Below, one piece after another: positions 1 to 7,947 of a stretch of 64,000 nt of DNA. A model generated the notes under the pieces. That model searched no databases. It was not told the DNA's origin and saw only the letters and a program-made list of their open reading frames with translations. Source of the stretch: an uncultured Eubacteriales bacterium (GTDB lineage Bacteria > Bacillota > Clostridia > Christensenellales > CAG-917); NCBI GenBank assembly GCA_900548005.1, contig URIZ01000006.1, forward strand, positions 11,262 through 75,261, read 5' to 3'. The translations under genes were made by a program, and so were the position numbers. Positions within the stretch are counted from its first letter, which is position 1; each line of letters starts with the position of its first letter.

Positions 1-327
1 TGATGAGTGCGCTCTGTCATAGATGACGTTTGAAGGACGGCAAGATGCACCCTTCTCCATATAATAGACCCCCATTCTTTCACCGCCACGTGCGATGAAT
101 TTTGTGTCAACGCCAAAGCCACGAAGCTCTCTGATGCAGGCTTCTGCGATTGCGTTTTCAGGGAGTTTTGTCACAAATGCGGCATCTCCGCCAAAGTTTG
201 CAATGGACACTGCAACGTTTGCTTCACCGCCACCAAAAGTGCCGTTGAGGACAGGGGTTTGGAAAAGACGGTTGTAGCCCTCAGGGGCAAAACGCAACAT
301 AATTTCGCCAAACGTAATTACTCTCAT
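1..327 (-). CDS. kdgK: 2-keto-3-deoxygluconate kinase, N-terminal part (runs off the left edge)
   Basis: PfkB/ribokinase-family sugar kinase; only the first 109 residues lie in the window. The start MRVITFGEIMLR, the glycine-rich substrate segment GGGEANVAVSIANFGG and GVYYMEKGASCRPS are typical of KDG kinases, which phosphorylate 2-keto-3-deoxygluconate to KDPG. The ATG overlaps the stop of kdgA in an ATGA junction, so it is probably translationally coupled as the last visible gene of the hexuronate operon. Its place immediately after the KDPG aldolase supports KDG over other PfkB substrates. The C-terminal ATP-binding part is not visible, so substrate assignment rests on N-terminal motifs and context. 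Confidence 0.9.
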   Translation of the reverse strand, partial: MRVITFGEIMLRFAPEGYNRLFQTPVLNGTFGGGEANVAVSIANFGGDAAFVTKLPENAIAEACIRELRGFGVDTKFIARGGERMGVYYMEKGASCRPSNVIYDRAHSS

Positions 328-935
328 ATATACTCCTTTGCGATTTCCACCGCACGTCTTGATGCGGTTTCGATGTCGCTTTCAGTTCCTTTCATCATCC
401 AGCTTCCACCTGCGCCAATGACAAATTTTTGTCCAAGGAATTCGTGGAGATTGCTTTCACCAACACCGCCTGTAGGCACAAAGCGGACGTCAGGAAATGC
501 TGCTGACAATGCTTTCATTGTTTTGATTCCGCCAAAGTCACTGGCAGGGAAAAACTTGAGGACGTTGAGACCAACTGCCTTTGCCATCATAACCTCTGTG
601 GGGGTGATGACGCCGGGGATATAGGGTACGTCACGGGAGATACACTCTTCTGCCACTTCCTTTGAAAAGCCGGGGGACACAACAAACTTTGCCCCAATGT
701 CAAGGGCCTTCACGCATTGTTCTCTATTGATGATTGTGCCAACGCCCACAAGCATATCGGGGAAAGTCTTGACTGCCAGTGCAAGGCAATCGGGTGCACA
801 AGATGTACGGAAAGTGATTTCCGCCACGTTGATGCCCCCACGCTTCAATGCGCTGAGTTTGGGGATTGTTTCGTCAATGCTGTTAAGCACCACAACGGGC
901 ACTACTTTGTTTGTGTTGAAAAATGAAAAGTCCAT
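324..935 (-). CDS. kdgA: KDPG/KHG aldolase (Eda family)
   Basis: A 203-residue class I aldolase that cleaves 2-keto-3-deoxy-6-phosphogluconate to pyruvate and glyceraldehyde-3-phosphate, the last step of hexuronate breakdown. Visible family marks are the acid/base segment AEITFRT, the loop GVGTIINREQ and the Schiff-base lysine in LKFFPASDFGG. The length is normal for the family. I chose the ATG at 935, because GAGG lies 5 nt before it, over the GTG two codons upstream, which overlaps that ribosome binding site. It starts 8 nt after the uxuB stop and overlaps the kdgK start. Confidence 0.93.
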   Translation of the reverse strand: MDFSFFNTNKVVPVVVLNSIDETIPKLSALKRGGINVAEITFRTSCAPDCLALAVKTFPDMLVGVGTIINREQCVKALDIGAKFVVSPGFSKEVAEECISRDVPYIPGVITPTEVMMAKAVGLNVLKFFPASDFGGIKTMKALSAAFPDVRFVPTGGVGESNLHEFLGQKFVIGAGGSWMMKGTESDIETASRRAVEIAKEYI

Positions 936-943
936 AGTCACCT

Positions 944-1786
944 CTACACACCTGAATATGCGCTGAAACCGCCGTCAATGGGAAGGACTACACCAGTGAT
1001 GAAACCTGCTGCTTCTTCACTCAAAAGGAAGAGAGTTGCGCCCACAAGTTCCTCAACTTCGCCAAATCTTTCCATAGGGGTTGCGTTCAGAATTTTCTTT
1101 GTTCTGGGAGTTGCGTTGCCCTCTGCGTCAAAGAGCAATGCTCTGTTTTGATTGGTCACAAAAAATCCCGGCGCAATTGCGTTGACACGGATGCCCACCT
1201 TTGCAAAGTGCACTGCAAGCCACTCTGTAAAGTTGCTGATGCCTGCCTTTGCCGCGCTGTATGCAGGGATTTTGGTGAGAGGTGTAAAGGCGTTCATTGA
1301 TGAAATGTTCAGGACGGAACAGCCCTTTCTTCCAACCATACCTTTGCAGAAAACTTGGGTGGGGAGGAAACTGCCGATGAAGTTCAGTTCAAAGACAAAT
1401 CTTACCCCGCCTGCGTCAAGGTCAAAAAAGTCCTTGTCCACTTGTTTTTCAAAGGTGCAGTATTCATTGTCCGTGGTGGCACGAGGGTTATTTCCGCCTG
1501 CGCCGTTGATGAGGATGTCGGTGACACCCAAATCCTTTTCAATTTCTTCACGGACGGCTTCAAGATTTTCCTTGTCAAGGACGTTTGTCTTGTATGCCTT
1601 TGCCACACCGCCTTCTGCGACTATTTCATTTGCCACAGCCTCTGCTGCTTCAAGATTGAGGTCAAGGAGTGCAACCTTTGCGCCGTTTGATGCAAGGGCC
1701 TTTGCAAGGCATCCGCAGATGACTCCGCCTGCTCCTGTGATGACCACAACTTTATTGTTCAAATTGATGCTGATAGGTGTTTTCAT
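944..1786 (-). CDS. uxuB: D-mannonate oxidoreductase (fructuronate reductase), SDR type
   Basis: A 280-residue short-chain dehydrogenase with the Rossmann motif TGAGGVICG near residue 18, NGAGG near residue 95, and the catalytic YSAAK with upstream serine. In Firmicutes fructuronate is reduced to mannonate by an SDR protein of this size (the Bacillus type) rather than by the long-chain enzyme of enteric bacteria. Placement between uxuA and kdgA makes this reading strong. Motifs alone would also fit a generic sugar or gluconate 5-dehydrogenase. AAGGATA lies just before the ATG. Confidence 0.85.
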   Translation of the reverse strand: MKTPISINLNNKVVVITGAGGVICGCLAKALASNGAKVALLDLNLEAAEAVANEIVAEGGVAKAYKTNVLDKENLEAVREEIEKDLGVTDILINGAGGNNPRATTDNEYCTFEKQVDKDFFDLDAGGVRFVFELNFIGSFLPTQVFCKGMVGRKGCSVLNISSMNAFTPLTKIPAYSAAKAGISNFTEWLAVHFAKVGIRVNAIAPGFFVTNQNRALLFDAEGNATPRTKKILNATPMERFGEVEELVGATLFLLSEEAAGFITGVVLPIDGGFSAYSGV

Positions 1787-1820
1787 AATTATCCTTTTCC
1801 TTTTAGGGTTTTGTTTCGAT

Positions 1821-2873
1821 TTATTTTGACTGCTTGTTGAATCTGTTGAGGGTTTCCCATACGCCGTTGATATAACTTGCGCCCAGTGCTCTATCGTAAA
1901 GACCGTATCCGGGCTTGCCTTCTTCCCCCCAAATCATTCTGCCGTGGTCGGGGCGGAGATAGCCGTCAAAGTTGTTGTCATAGAGGGCTTTCATAATGCC
2001 GAGGATGTCAAGCGTGCCTGCGGATTGGTCGTGAGCACACTCCTCAAATCCATTGTCGAAGACACGGATATTTCTCACGTGCATAAAGTGGATTCTGCCC
2101 ATCTTTGCGTACTTGTCGACCATTGCAACAAGGTCGTTGTTTTTATCTGCACCCAGTGAGCCCGTGCAGAAAGTGAGACCGTTATTGGGGCTGTCAACAA
2201 GGGAGAGGAATCTGTCGATATTCTTCTCGTTGGTGATGATACGAGGCAGGCCAAAGATATCCCACGGTGGATCATCGGGGTGGATTGCCATGTTGATGCC
2301 ACACTCCTCTGCAACGGGGATTATGCGTTCAAGGAAGTAGCCAAGGTTTTCCCACAACTTTTCACTATCCACGGCTTTATATTGCTCAAACAGACGTTTT
2401 AAGTCCTCTTTTTGATAACTTGCGTCCCAACCGGGCAAGTTCATATCATCAACCAAAGGGTCCTTGCCGTCGAGTTGTTCGCCGTAGTATACAAGGCTTG
2501 TTGAGCCGTCTTCTGCCAACTTGTCCAGTTGTGTTCTTGTCCAGTCAAAGACGGGCATGAAGTTGTAGCAAATGCACTTGACACCCACTTCACCAAGACG
2601 ACGAATATTCTCGCAGTAGTTGGCGATATACTTGTCTCTTGTGGGGAGGCCAAGTTTGATGTCTTCGTGGACGGGAACGGACTCGATGACTTCTGCTTTA
2701 AGTCCGTGAGCCTCTGCTTCTCTCACAAGAGTTGCAATGCTTTCTCTGGGCCACACTTCGCCTACGGGCACGTCGTAGACTGCTGTCACAACACTGTACA
2801 TATTGGGGATTTGTCTTATGTAGTCAAGGGGGATTCTGTCACCAAGACCATACCATCTAAAAGTCAGTTTCAT
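1821..2873 (-). CDS. uxuA: Mannonate dehydratase
   Basis: A 350-residue TIM-barrel enzyme that dehydrates D-mannonate to 2-keto-3-deoxygluconate. The start MKLTFRWYGLGDRIPLDYIRQIP is characteristic, as are the metal-site histidine regions AIHPDDPPW and HMRNI-like HVRNI, and the C-terminal RPDHGRMIWGEE. An in-frame ATG 33 nt upstream gives an unlikely 11-residue extension lying inside uxaC, so I use 2873, which leaves one base after the uxaC stop. Length matches the Bacillus form (about 360) rather than the longer E. coli form. Confidence 0.96.
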   Translation of the reverse strand: MKLTFRWYGLGDRIPLDYIRQIPNMYSVVTAVYDVPVGEVWPRESIATLVREAEAHGLKAEVIESVPVHEDIKLGLPTRDKYIANYCENIRRLGEVGVKCICYNFMPVFDWTRTQLDKLAEDGSTSLVYYGEQLDGKDPLVDDMNLPGWDASYQKEDLKRLFEQYKAVDSEKLWENLGYFLERIIPVAEECGINMAIHPDDPPWDIFGLPRIITNEKNIDRFLSLVDSPNNGLTFCTGSLGADKNNDLVAMVDKYAKMGRIHFMHVRNIRVFDNGFEECAHDQSAGTLDILGIMKALYDNNFDGYLRPDHGRMIWGEEGKPGYGLYDRALGASYINGVWETLNRFNKQSK

Positions 2874-2874
2874 A

Positions 2875-4260
2875 TCAAACTCCAAAATATTTTTTTGCAT
2901 TGTCAATGCAAACGTTTTTCACAAGATTTTCAAGGGTTTCCTTGTCGTCGGGATATTCACCGCTTTCAACCCACTCACCAACAAGTGAGCAGAATATTCT
3001 GCGGAAATAGTCGTGTCGAGCGTATGAGGTGAAGCTTCTGCTGTCTGTGAGCATACCGTTGAAAAGACCAAGCCCGCCTGTTGAAGCCAGCACCCTCATC
3101 TGCTCTTTTATGCCGTCACGATGGTCCATAAACCACCAAGCTGCACCCAGTTGAATCTTGCCTCTTTCTCCTCCTTGGAAGTCCCCGATGAGGGTGGCAA
3201 GAGGATAATAGGCGGTGGGATTCAGAGTGTAGATTATTGTCTTAGGAAGGCCTCCGTTTTGCTCAACGTAGTCAAGGAAATCCCTTGCATTGTTGACGTT
3301 GAGGACGTTTGCCACACTGTCACCGCCCACGTCAACGCCACATCTGTCAAAAAGGGCTGTGTTGCAGTTGCGGATGACACCTACGTGCAGTTGCATCACC
3401 ATGCCTCTGTCACGAAGCATCTTTGCAATGTGTGCCATAAGGGTAAACTGGAATTCCGCCTTGTCTTCATCATCAATGAATTTTTCATCAAGTCTATCTT
3501 TAATGATGTCGTCGCATTTACTGACGTCTCCGTATCCAAAGGGGAAATCTTCCATGCCGATGTCCACTGCGGTTGCGCCGTTTGCCACAAAGAAATCAAG
3601 GCGTCTTTCAACTGCTTCAAGAAGTTCATTGAATCCTTTGATTTCAACCCCTGCCACTTCACCCAGTTTCTTGACGTAGTCTGCATAGTCAGGCTTGTCG
3701 ATGTTGATGAGACGGTCTGCTCTAAAACAAGGAAGCACCTTGAAGGGGTTGTCTTCACCTGCAATTGCTCTATGGGCGGAAAGGTCGTCAACGGGGTCGT
3801 CTGTGGTGACAACTGCACAAACGTTTGAACGTTCAATCAGTTTCTTTGCAGAAAAACTGCCGTCAGCCATCTTTTCAAGGGTGCGAGTCCAAATCTCCTC
3901 TGCGTTTTTAGGGCAAATAGGGAGAGTGAGGTCAAAATACTTTTTCAGTTCAAGGTGTGCCCAGTGATAGACAGGGTTGCCGATGAAGTGAGGCAAAGCC
4001 TCAGCAAAGCGGAAAAACTTCTCTTTGTCGTCGCCGTCACCGGTGATGAACTTCTCGTCAACGCCGTATGCTCTCATAATGCGCCACTTGTAGTGGTCGC
4101 CGTTGAGCCACAATTCCGTCAAATTTGAAAAAACCTTGTCGCCAAGGATATCTTGGGGAGCAAGGTGGCAGTGATAATCAAAAATAGGCAGGGACTTTGC
4201 GTATTCGTAAAGTTCCACTGCTTTGTCGTTTTCAAGAAAAACTTTATTGTCAAAAAACAT
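2875..4260 (-). CDS. uxaC: Glucuronate isomerase (uronate isomerase)
   Basis: A 461-residue amidohydrolase-fold isomerase converting D-glucuronate to fructuronate (and galacturonate to tagaturonate). The N-terminal metal motif FDYHCHLAPQDI, the segment VVTTDDPVDDL and the C-terminal MLTDSRSFTSYARHDYFRRI are family hallmarks; length is usual. First gene of the operon; AAGGAAG lies before the ATG, and a roughly 100-nt leader separates it from a promoter with an operator-like palindrome over its -35 box. Confidence 0.97.
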   Translation of the reverse strand: MFFDNKVFLENDKAVELYEYAKSLPIFDYHCHLAPQDILGDKVFSNLTELWLNGDHYKWRIMRAYGVDEKFITGDGDDKEKFFRFAEALPHFIGNPVYHWAHLELKKYFDLTLPICPKNAEEIWTRTLEKMADGSFSAKKLIERSNVCAVVTTDDPVDDLSAHRAIAGEDNPFKVLPCFRADRLINIDKPDYADYVKKLGEVAGVEIKGFNELLEAVERRLDFFVANGATAVDIGMEDFPFGYGDVSKCDDIIKDRLDEKFIDDEDKAEFQFTLMAHIAKMLRDRGMVMQLHVGVIRNCNTALFDRCGVDVGGDSVANVLNVNNARDFLDYVEQNGGLPKTIIYTLNPTAYYPLATLIGDFQGGERGKIQLGAAWWFMDHRDGIKEQMRVLASTGGLGLFNGMLTDSRSFTSYARHDYFRRIFCSLVGEWVESGEYPDDKETLENLVKNVCIDNAKKYFGV

Positions 4261-4361
4261 TTTTTTCTTCCTTTTTTAGGTTGCGTCTTTTGCAGCGTTG
4301 TTGTCGTTTTGCAACCACAACGGCGTATGCATGGATGAGATAATATTCACTTTATAGTTGT

Positions 4362-4399
4362 ATTATACTACTGCATTTTTTGTCAGTAAATTGACAAAA
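4362..4399 (-). promoter_or_regulatory. uxaC operon promoter with palindromic operator
   Basis: The minus strand reads TTTACT (4385-4390), 17 bp, TATAAT (4362-4367). A perfect 8-6-8 inverted repeat, TTTTGTCA/TGACAAAA at 4378-4399, covers the -35 box and lies between the two divergent promoters. It is the natural candidate site for the AraC-type regulator encoded next door or for another hexuronate repressor; the binding protein is inference. Confidence 0.7.
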
Positions 4400-4411
4400 T
4401 TGCGAAATAAC

Positions 4412-4440
4412 TTGCAAATCTTGCTGTATTGGATTAAAAT
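4412..4440 (+). promoter_or_regulatory. Promoter of the araC-type regulator, close to its start codon
   Basis: TTGCAA (4412-4417), 17 bp, TAAAAT (4435-4440). Only 6 nt separate the -10 box from the ATG at 4447, and no Shine-Dalgarno sequence is present, so the transcript probably begins at or near the start codon. Confidence 0.55.
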
Positions 4441-4446
4441 TGAATT

Positions 4447-5310
4447 ATGAGAGAAAATATCACCACAAAATGGCAATCTTCACAGCTTATGTCAAAGAAA
4501 GATTTCGAAGTAAATCTTTACCGTGATAAGTATTTCAAAACCGTTGAGATGCACTCCCACGATTTTTATGAGGTATACTGCTTCATCGGGGGGGCAGTTG
4601 ATTATATCGTTGAGGACGGCCTATATCGTTTGCAAGCGGGGGACGTTTTGCTCATCCCCCCAAACTATCTGCACCAACCCAACGTCAAGGACGGAAGCAA
4701 GTCCTATGACCGCATCGTGCTGTGGATAAATCCTGCCTACGTCAAGCGTCTTTCCTCCCCCTCAACCGACCTTGCCACCTGCTTTCAAAAGGCAAAGGAA
4801 AAGGGTGCTTATCTTGTGAGAAACTCCGCTCTTTCTGACAAACTTGTGACCGAGCTTATTGCAGTCATCGAAAATGAAAACTCCAACTCTTTTGGCGCGG
4901 ACTTGACTGCAGAAAATCACGTCATCACCGCCCTCACCCTTTTAGGTGCTCATTATCTTAAAAACAGGCAAGCAAAACAGGCGGAACAATCCGAGATTAT
5001 ATCCCGTGCAATCGAGTATATTTCCGAGCATCTAACTGAGCCAATCACCCTTGACGACATATCAAACGCACTGTATACCAACAAGTATTATTTTGCCCAC
5101 CTTTTCAAGGAAGAAACCGGCGTTTCACCCCACAATTATATCCTGAAAAAACGCCTGCTTATGTCCAAGGAATTGATTGAGCAAGGTCTGTCCATAACTG
5201 ACGTTTACGTGCGCTGTGGATTCTCTGACTACACCCACTTTTTCCGCGCCTTCAAAAAGGAATTTGACCTGACTCCAAAGCAATATTTCCACCTTATGAA
5301 AGCCATCTAA
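4447..5310 (+). CDS. AraC-family transcriptional regulator
   Basis: A 287-residue regulator with an N-terminal cupin sensing domain (about residues 20-150, including MHSHDFYEVYCFIGG and GDVLLIPPNYLHQPNV) and a C-terminal double-HTH AraC domain (about 185-285, ending in FSDYTHFFRAFKKEFDLTPKQY). Divergent from uxaC across 186 bp that hold both promoters and a palindrome, so it most likely controls glucuronate use, with a hexuronate or KDG as ligand (inference). It lacks a ribosome binding site. Followed by its own terminator. Confidence 0.92.
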   Translation: MRENITTKWQSSQLMSKKDFEVNLYRDKYFKTVEMHSHDFYEVYCFIGGAVDYIVEDGLYRLQAGDVLLIPPNYLHQPNVKDGSKSYDRIVLWINPAYVKRLSSPSTDLATCFQKAKEKGAYLVRNSALSDKLVTELIAVIENENSNSFGADLTAENHVITALTLLGAHYLKNRQAKQAEQSEIISRAIEYISEHLTEPITLDDISNALYTNKYYFAHLFKEETGVSPHNYILKKRLLMSKELIEQGLSITDVYVRCGFSDYTHFFRAFKKEFDLTPKQYFHLMKAI

Positions 5311-5394
5311 AACCTTATAATAAACTATTTGGTTGATCAAATAATACTATATAATGACAGAATCGAGATACGATTTACAAGCCCGATAACAAAG

Positions 5395-5421
5395 AGTCCT
5401 GACGATTGTCAGGGCTTTTTA
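5395..5421 (+). terminator. Intrinsic terminator of the araC-type gene
   Basis: Nine-bp stem AGTCCTGAC/GTCAGGGCT with a GATT loop, followed by a T-run at 5416-5420. The rest of the 5311-5659 gap holds this, the opposite-strand terminator at 5527 and a tRNA-like fragment at 5571. Confidence 0.85.
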
Positions 5422-5526
5422 TTATACTCAAATTCAACGACTATTTCTTGTTACGACAAAATTACAGGCATATTTGTCGACGAGCCTTTTTATTGCATCG
5501 TGAAACTTTAATTCCCCCAAAATAGC

Positions 5527-5566
5527 AAAAAAAAAGAATACAAGTTGAGGGGTTCAACTTGTATTC
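5527..5566 (-). terminator. Strong minus-strand terminator with no intact gene upstream
   Basis: A perfect 13-bp stem (GAATACAAGTTGA/TCAACTTGTATTC) with a 5-nt loop; read on the minus strand it is followed by nine Ts. Immediately upstream on that strand is only a tRNA-3'-end-like fragment (5571-5589), so it probably once terminated a tRNA gene now lost. Confidence 0.75.
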
Positions 5567-5570
5567 TGAC

Positions 5571-5589
5571 CGGTGGAAAGGATTTGAAC
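5571..5589 (-). other. Possible relic of a tRNA 3' end
   Basis: On the minus strand the segment ends in GTTCAAATCC-TTTCCACCG, resembling a T-loop and acceptor 3' strand, and sits directly before a strong terminator as tRNA genes do. The T-stem does not pair properly and no D-arm or anticodon arm can be drawn beyond it. I read it as a decayed tRNA end or old attachment site; it could be chance. Confidence 0.3.
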
Positions 5590-5659
5590 TAATCCGCACC
5601 GTAAGGAGTGGTTGGTGTTTTTTCAAGGTTGAAACGCAGTTTGTGTCGGCGGTTTATAA

Positions 5660-6259
5660 CGTAAAGTATCTCAAAATGGATTGTTTGGTCTAGGATTGCA
5701 AGATAAAATCCCTAACTTGCAAGAACGTATCGACCATATCTTCCACAAGCAACTTTTCGGCATTGCAATCACGGAACTAACAAGTCTGTTATCCCGCCGT
5801 AGCCTGTATTGCTCAAAATATCCAAACGGCGAATACTCGATTTCTCATTTCGACACCGCCGAAGGCAATACCCGTTTTCGCAAAGTAAACCACGTTTTTG
5901 TCGGCGGCAAGTGCAAATATTGCGGTGCGTCAGAAGCCCAATGGAAACGAGAAGAAGGCAAAGAAACTCACGCATATGAATTTATACACACAGAAAACCC
6001 GGAGAAAATATTCAATATGAAATTTGACGTAATTATATCTAATCCACCTTATCAATTATCAACATCGGAAATAGAAGGAAAAGCAAATGCAATACCTATC
6101 TATCAGTTGTTTGTAAACATGTCAAAAAAACTTTCACCAAATTATTTTACAATGATTATTCCTTCACGATGGATGACTGGTGGAACTCGTGCATTGGATG
6201 AGTTTAGAGATATGATGATTAAAGATCAAAGAGTTTCTGTATTTATAGACATTTGTTGA
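5660..6259 (+). pseudogene. Truncated N6-adenine DNA methylase (Eco57I-type restriction-modification)
   Basis: About 200 codons with the adenine-methylase motif IV NPPY (in DVIISNPPYQLS), a Zn-type CKYCGA segment, and FTMIIPSRWMTGG. It matches the methylase part of large single-chain restriction-modification proteins whose usual length is well over 500 residues. The frame is closed upstream by a stop near 5657 and only a TTG could start it, so the N-terminal part is missing. The frame also ends abruptly at about 6256, before the usual downstream target-recognition region. It meets the 3' end of the opposite-strand gene, suggesting a deletion joined the two fragments. Confidence 0.75.
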
Positions 6260-6841
6260 TAGTAAATATTTTTTTTGCAACTTCATTCTTCTGCGCCATA
6301 TAGTCGTGCGGTTGACGTTCATAAGTTGTGTGACTTCGAGATAAGTCAATCCCGACATATAGGCGCAAAGAACGTCATATTCGCCTTGCGTCAAATTCAT
6401 TCTTTTTATGAGTGCGTCAACGGCGGTATAATCGTTGTTGGATTCATCGTCGATAAAAGTTATGTGCGACGACGCAACGCTGTCGTTTATGACGGTTGTG
6501 TGCTCCAAATGGCGAGTGAATTGCTTGTCTAAGTATCTATCCGTAAACCGGAAGCACGCTTGCTTAATCGATATAATGTTTCCACGAGTAGTTGTATAAG
6601 TGTCGCCAAGCCTTTTGCCTATGTGTTCGCAAAGGAAAAGTATTGCGGTTTGCGCTATGTCATATCCGTCCGAGTATTCGGCAAGAGAATCGTTTGATTT
6701 ATTACAATCTTTGATAAGTCCGTCATAAAGACGATATAAGTCTTTGCCCGAACGGCACATAACGGTTCTTATAGTAAGCAACGCTATCAATTCGCCGATT
6801 TTCTTAATGTTGTCGGCGGCTATAACAACGTCATCGCCCAA
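6164..6841 (-). pseudogene. HTH protein, probably 3'-truncated
   Basis: A 225-residue frame with a sigma-region-4-like helix-turn-helix near residues 150-195 (NLTQGEYDVLCAYMSG followed by LEVTQLMNVNRTTIWRRR). I do not recognise the family; such HTH proteins are common on phages and conjugative elements. The last roughly 30 residues are read from the antisense of the methylase fragment, so the natural C-terminus is lost and the frame runs into foreign sequence at about 6258. The start overlaps the upstream 88-residue gene by 22 bp; the two could be one frameshifted gene. AT-richer than the flanking core genes. Confidence 0.5.
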
Positions 6842-7086
6842 TATGTATTGTTCTTTCGCAACGATTTTGATTTGTGCTTGAGTGTCATTATACTTAAAAT
6901 TTCATTAGCCGAAAACTCGAGCGCAAAATTGTCCCTTAATTCAATCACAATCTCCTGAATGGTCATGCCGTCGCCATAATGCTCGCGTAAAACTTCCGTT
7001 ATCAATCTTTTGAGCTTGTTTTTAAATGTTGTTGACTGATTATCATTTAGAATTAGTGATAAGCGAAGAAAATCTTTTTTTTCCAT
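6820..7086 (-). CDS. Small protein of unknown function
   Basis: 88 residues, charged and probably helical (GMTIQEIVIELRDNF suggests a winged-helix-like region). A good ribosome binding site, AAGGGGAG, lies before the ATG. It overlaps the following HTH frame by 22 bp. No family recognised. The pair looks like remnant cargo of a mobile element lying between a tRNA relic and tRNA-Ala. Confidence 0.5.
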   Translation of the reverse strand: MEKKDFLRLSLILNDNQSTTFKNKLKRLITEVLREHYGDGMTIQEIVIELRDNFALEFSANEILSIMTLKHKSKSLRKNNTYWAMTLL

Positions 7087-7398
7087 AAATCTCCCCTTCT
7101 TGCGTATTTTTTTTATTATAAATCAAAAATTATTATTTTTCAATGTTTTTCCTTTTTTAGTGCTTTTTTTTAACGATCTATCATTACCTCGCTCGTCAAT
7201 TATAGTGTTTAAATCCGAAAAAATATAATTGATATACTTGTAATGTTGGATTAGAGCCTTATTCTGATTTGCAACTATGTATTTTTTTCCCTTCATAATA
7301 AAAATATATGTTTGCGTTTGATAAAAAACAACGACATATTTATTTGTAAAATATCTATCATTTTAAAAATAAGATTTATGCAAAATAATCCAAGAGAA
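7087..7398. other. AT-rich spacer without a recognisable gene
   Basis: About 310 bp of low-complexity AT-rich DNA between the small HTH-linked gene and the duplicated tRNA end. A TATAAT at about 7202-7207 on the minus strand lacks a convincing -35. The short frame that can be drawn here has no ribosome binding site or familiar sequence. Confidence 0.5.
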
Positions 7399-7430
7399 TA
7401 AAAAACCAATCCGCCACCGGTGCGGATTGG
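7399..7430 (-). terminator. Terminator behind the second copy of the tRNA-Ala 3' end
   Basis: Stem CCAATCCG/CGGATTGG extended by further G-C pairs, followed on the minus strand by six Ts. It lies just downstream of the partial tRNA copy at 7436-7458, as a native tRNA terminator would. Confidence 0.8.
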
Positions 7431-7435
7431 TAAAA

Positions 7436-7458
7436 TGTGGTGGAGATAAGGGGATTCG
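7436..7458 (-). repeat. Direct repeat of the tRNA-Ala 3' end (att-like)
   Basis: 23 bp identical to 7746-7768, which spans the acceptor 3' strand, CCA and part of the T-arm of the intact tRNA-Ala. The 5' part of a tRNA is absent here. The arrangement is that of an attachment-site duplicate left when an element inserts in a tRNA gene and supplies its own 3' end. Confidence 0.85.
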
Positions 7459-7712
7459 TAGGAAGCGACCTGGACGCTTCCGTAATAGCGAAGAGAGTGA
7501 ACTTGTTCACTTCTCTGAGCGTCTACGCTCAACAAATCGTGCTTTGCACTGCGCCTTTCGCGGACACTTCGTGTCTGATTTGTTGGCTATGAAACTGCAC
7601 TCGATGTCCGCAAATGCTACGCGCTTGCGTCTCTCTTCGTTTGTTATCAGCCCGAAGGGGTTCATGTTGCAAAGCAACACCACGATGAAATCGTGGGAAT
7701 CCCCTATCCCAC
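7437..7712. other. Multi-branched foldback element inserted at tRNA-Ala
   Basis: About 276 bp that fold almost completely by perfect short stems. Outer stem 7437-7457 with 7697-7712 (GGGGATTC/GAATCCCC core). Hairpin 7461-7481 (GGAAGCG). Stem 7489-7497/7631-7639 (CGAAGAGAG) encloses hairpin 7498-7509, hairpin 7517-7530 (GAGCGT) and stem 7530-7538/7577-7585 (CAACAAATC), which itself encloses three hairpins at 7539-7549, 7551-7561 and 7563-7575. Then come hairpins at 7619-7630, 7665-7679 and 7680-7696 (CCACGAT/ATCGTGG). Loops are 2-7 nt, most often three. No credible protein is encoded. It could be a structured RNA transcribed by read-through from the tRNA, or a DNA foldback mobile element; the sequence cannot decide. 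Confidence 0.7.
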
Positions 7713-7713
7713 A

Positions 7714-7746
7714 TAAAAAAATATCGTACATTTGTACGATATTTTT
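7714..7746 (-). terminator. tRNA-Ala terminator
   Basis: Stem AAATATCGTAC/GTACGATATTT with an ATTT loop directly after the tRNA CCA end; the minus strand continues into a T-run. The stem is almost self-complementary in both directions. Confidence 0.85.
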
Positions 7747-7747
7747 G

Positions 7748-7823
7748 TGGTGGAGATAAGGGGATTCGAACCCCTGACCTTCGCATTGCGAACGCGACGC
7801 TCTACCAACTGAGCCATATCCCC
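7748..7823 (-). tRNA. tRNA-Ala (anticodon CGC)
   Basis: A 76-nt tRNA with encoded CCA. The acceptor GGGGATA pairs with TATCTCC (one G-T pair); D-arm GCTC/GAGC; anticodon stem TCGCG/TGCGA with loop TTCGCAA giving anticodon CGC (reads GCG); T-arm AGGGG-TTCGAAT-CCCCT; discriminator A. Its 3' 23 bp are duplicated 310 bp downstream. Confidence 0.96.
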
Positions 7824-7869
7824 ACGAATTTCGCGGCTGTGACAGCCTGTGATTTTCGCTTGCTTGGTT

Positions 7870-7897
7870 ATTATATCACATTATGCGATTTTGGCAA
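7870..7897 (-). promoter_or_regulatory. tRNA-Ala promoter
   Basis: Minus strand TTGCCA (7892-7897), 16 bp, TATAAT (7870-7875) preceded by TGA, an extended -10. Confidence 0.7.
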
Positions 7898-7947
7898 CGG
7901 AATTTAAGCAAAAAAATAATTTCGCGCCACTTTTTCTATGCAATTCG

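Noticed and set aside
7293..7535. An 80-codon frame upstream of the duplicated tRNA end
   Set aside because: It runs through the terminator and the hairpin element, has no ribosome binding site, and resembles no protein.
7437..7746. Possible CRISPR array because of many short repeated palindromes
   Set aside because: The hairpins differ from each other, there is no constant repeat with regular spacers, and no cas genes are nearby.
7529..7786. An 85-codon frame beginning MRRSGVRIPLSPP
   Set aside because: This is the well-known spurious translation of a tRNA 3' end; the rest is the hairpin element.
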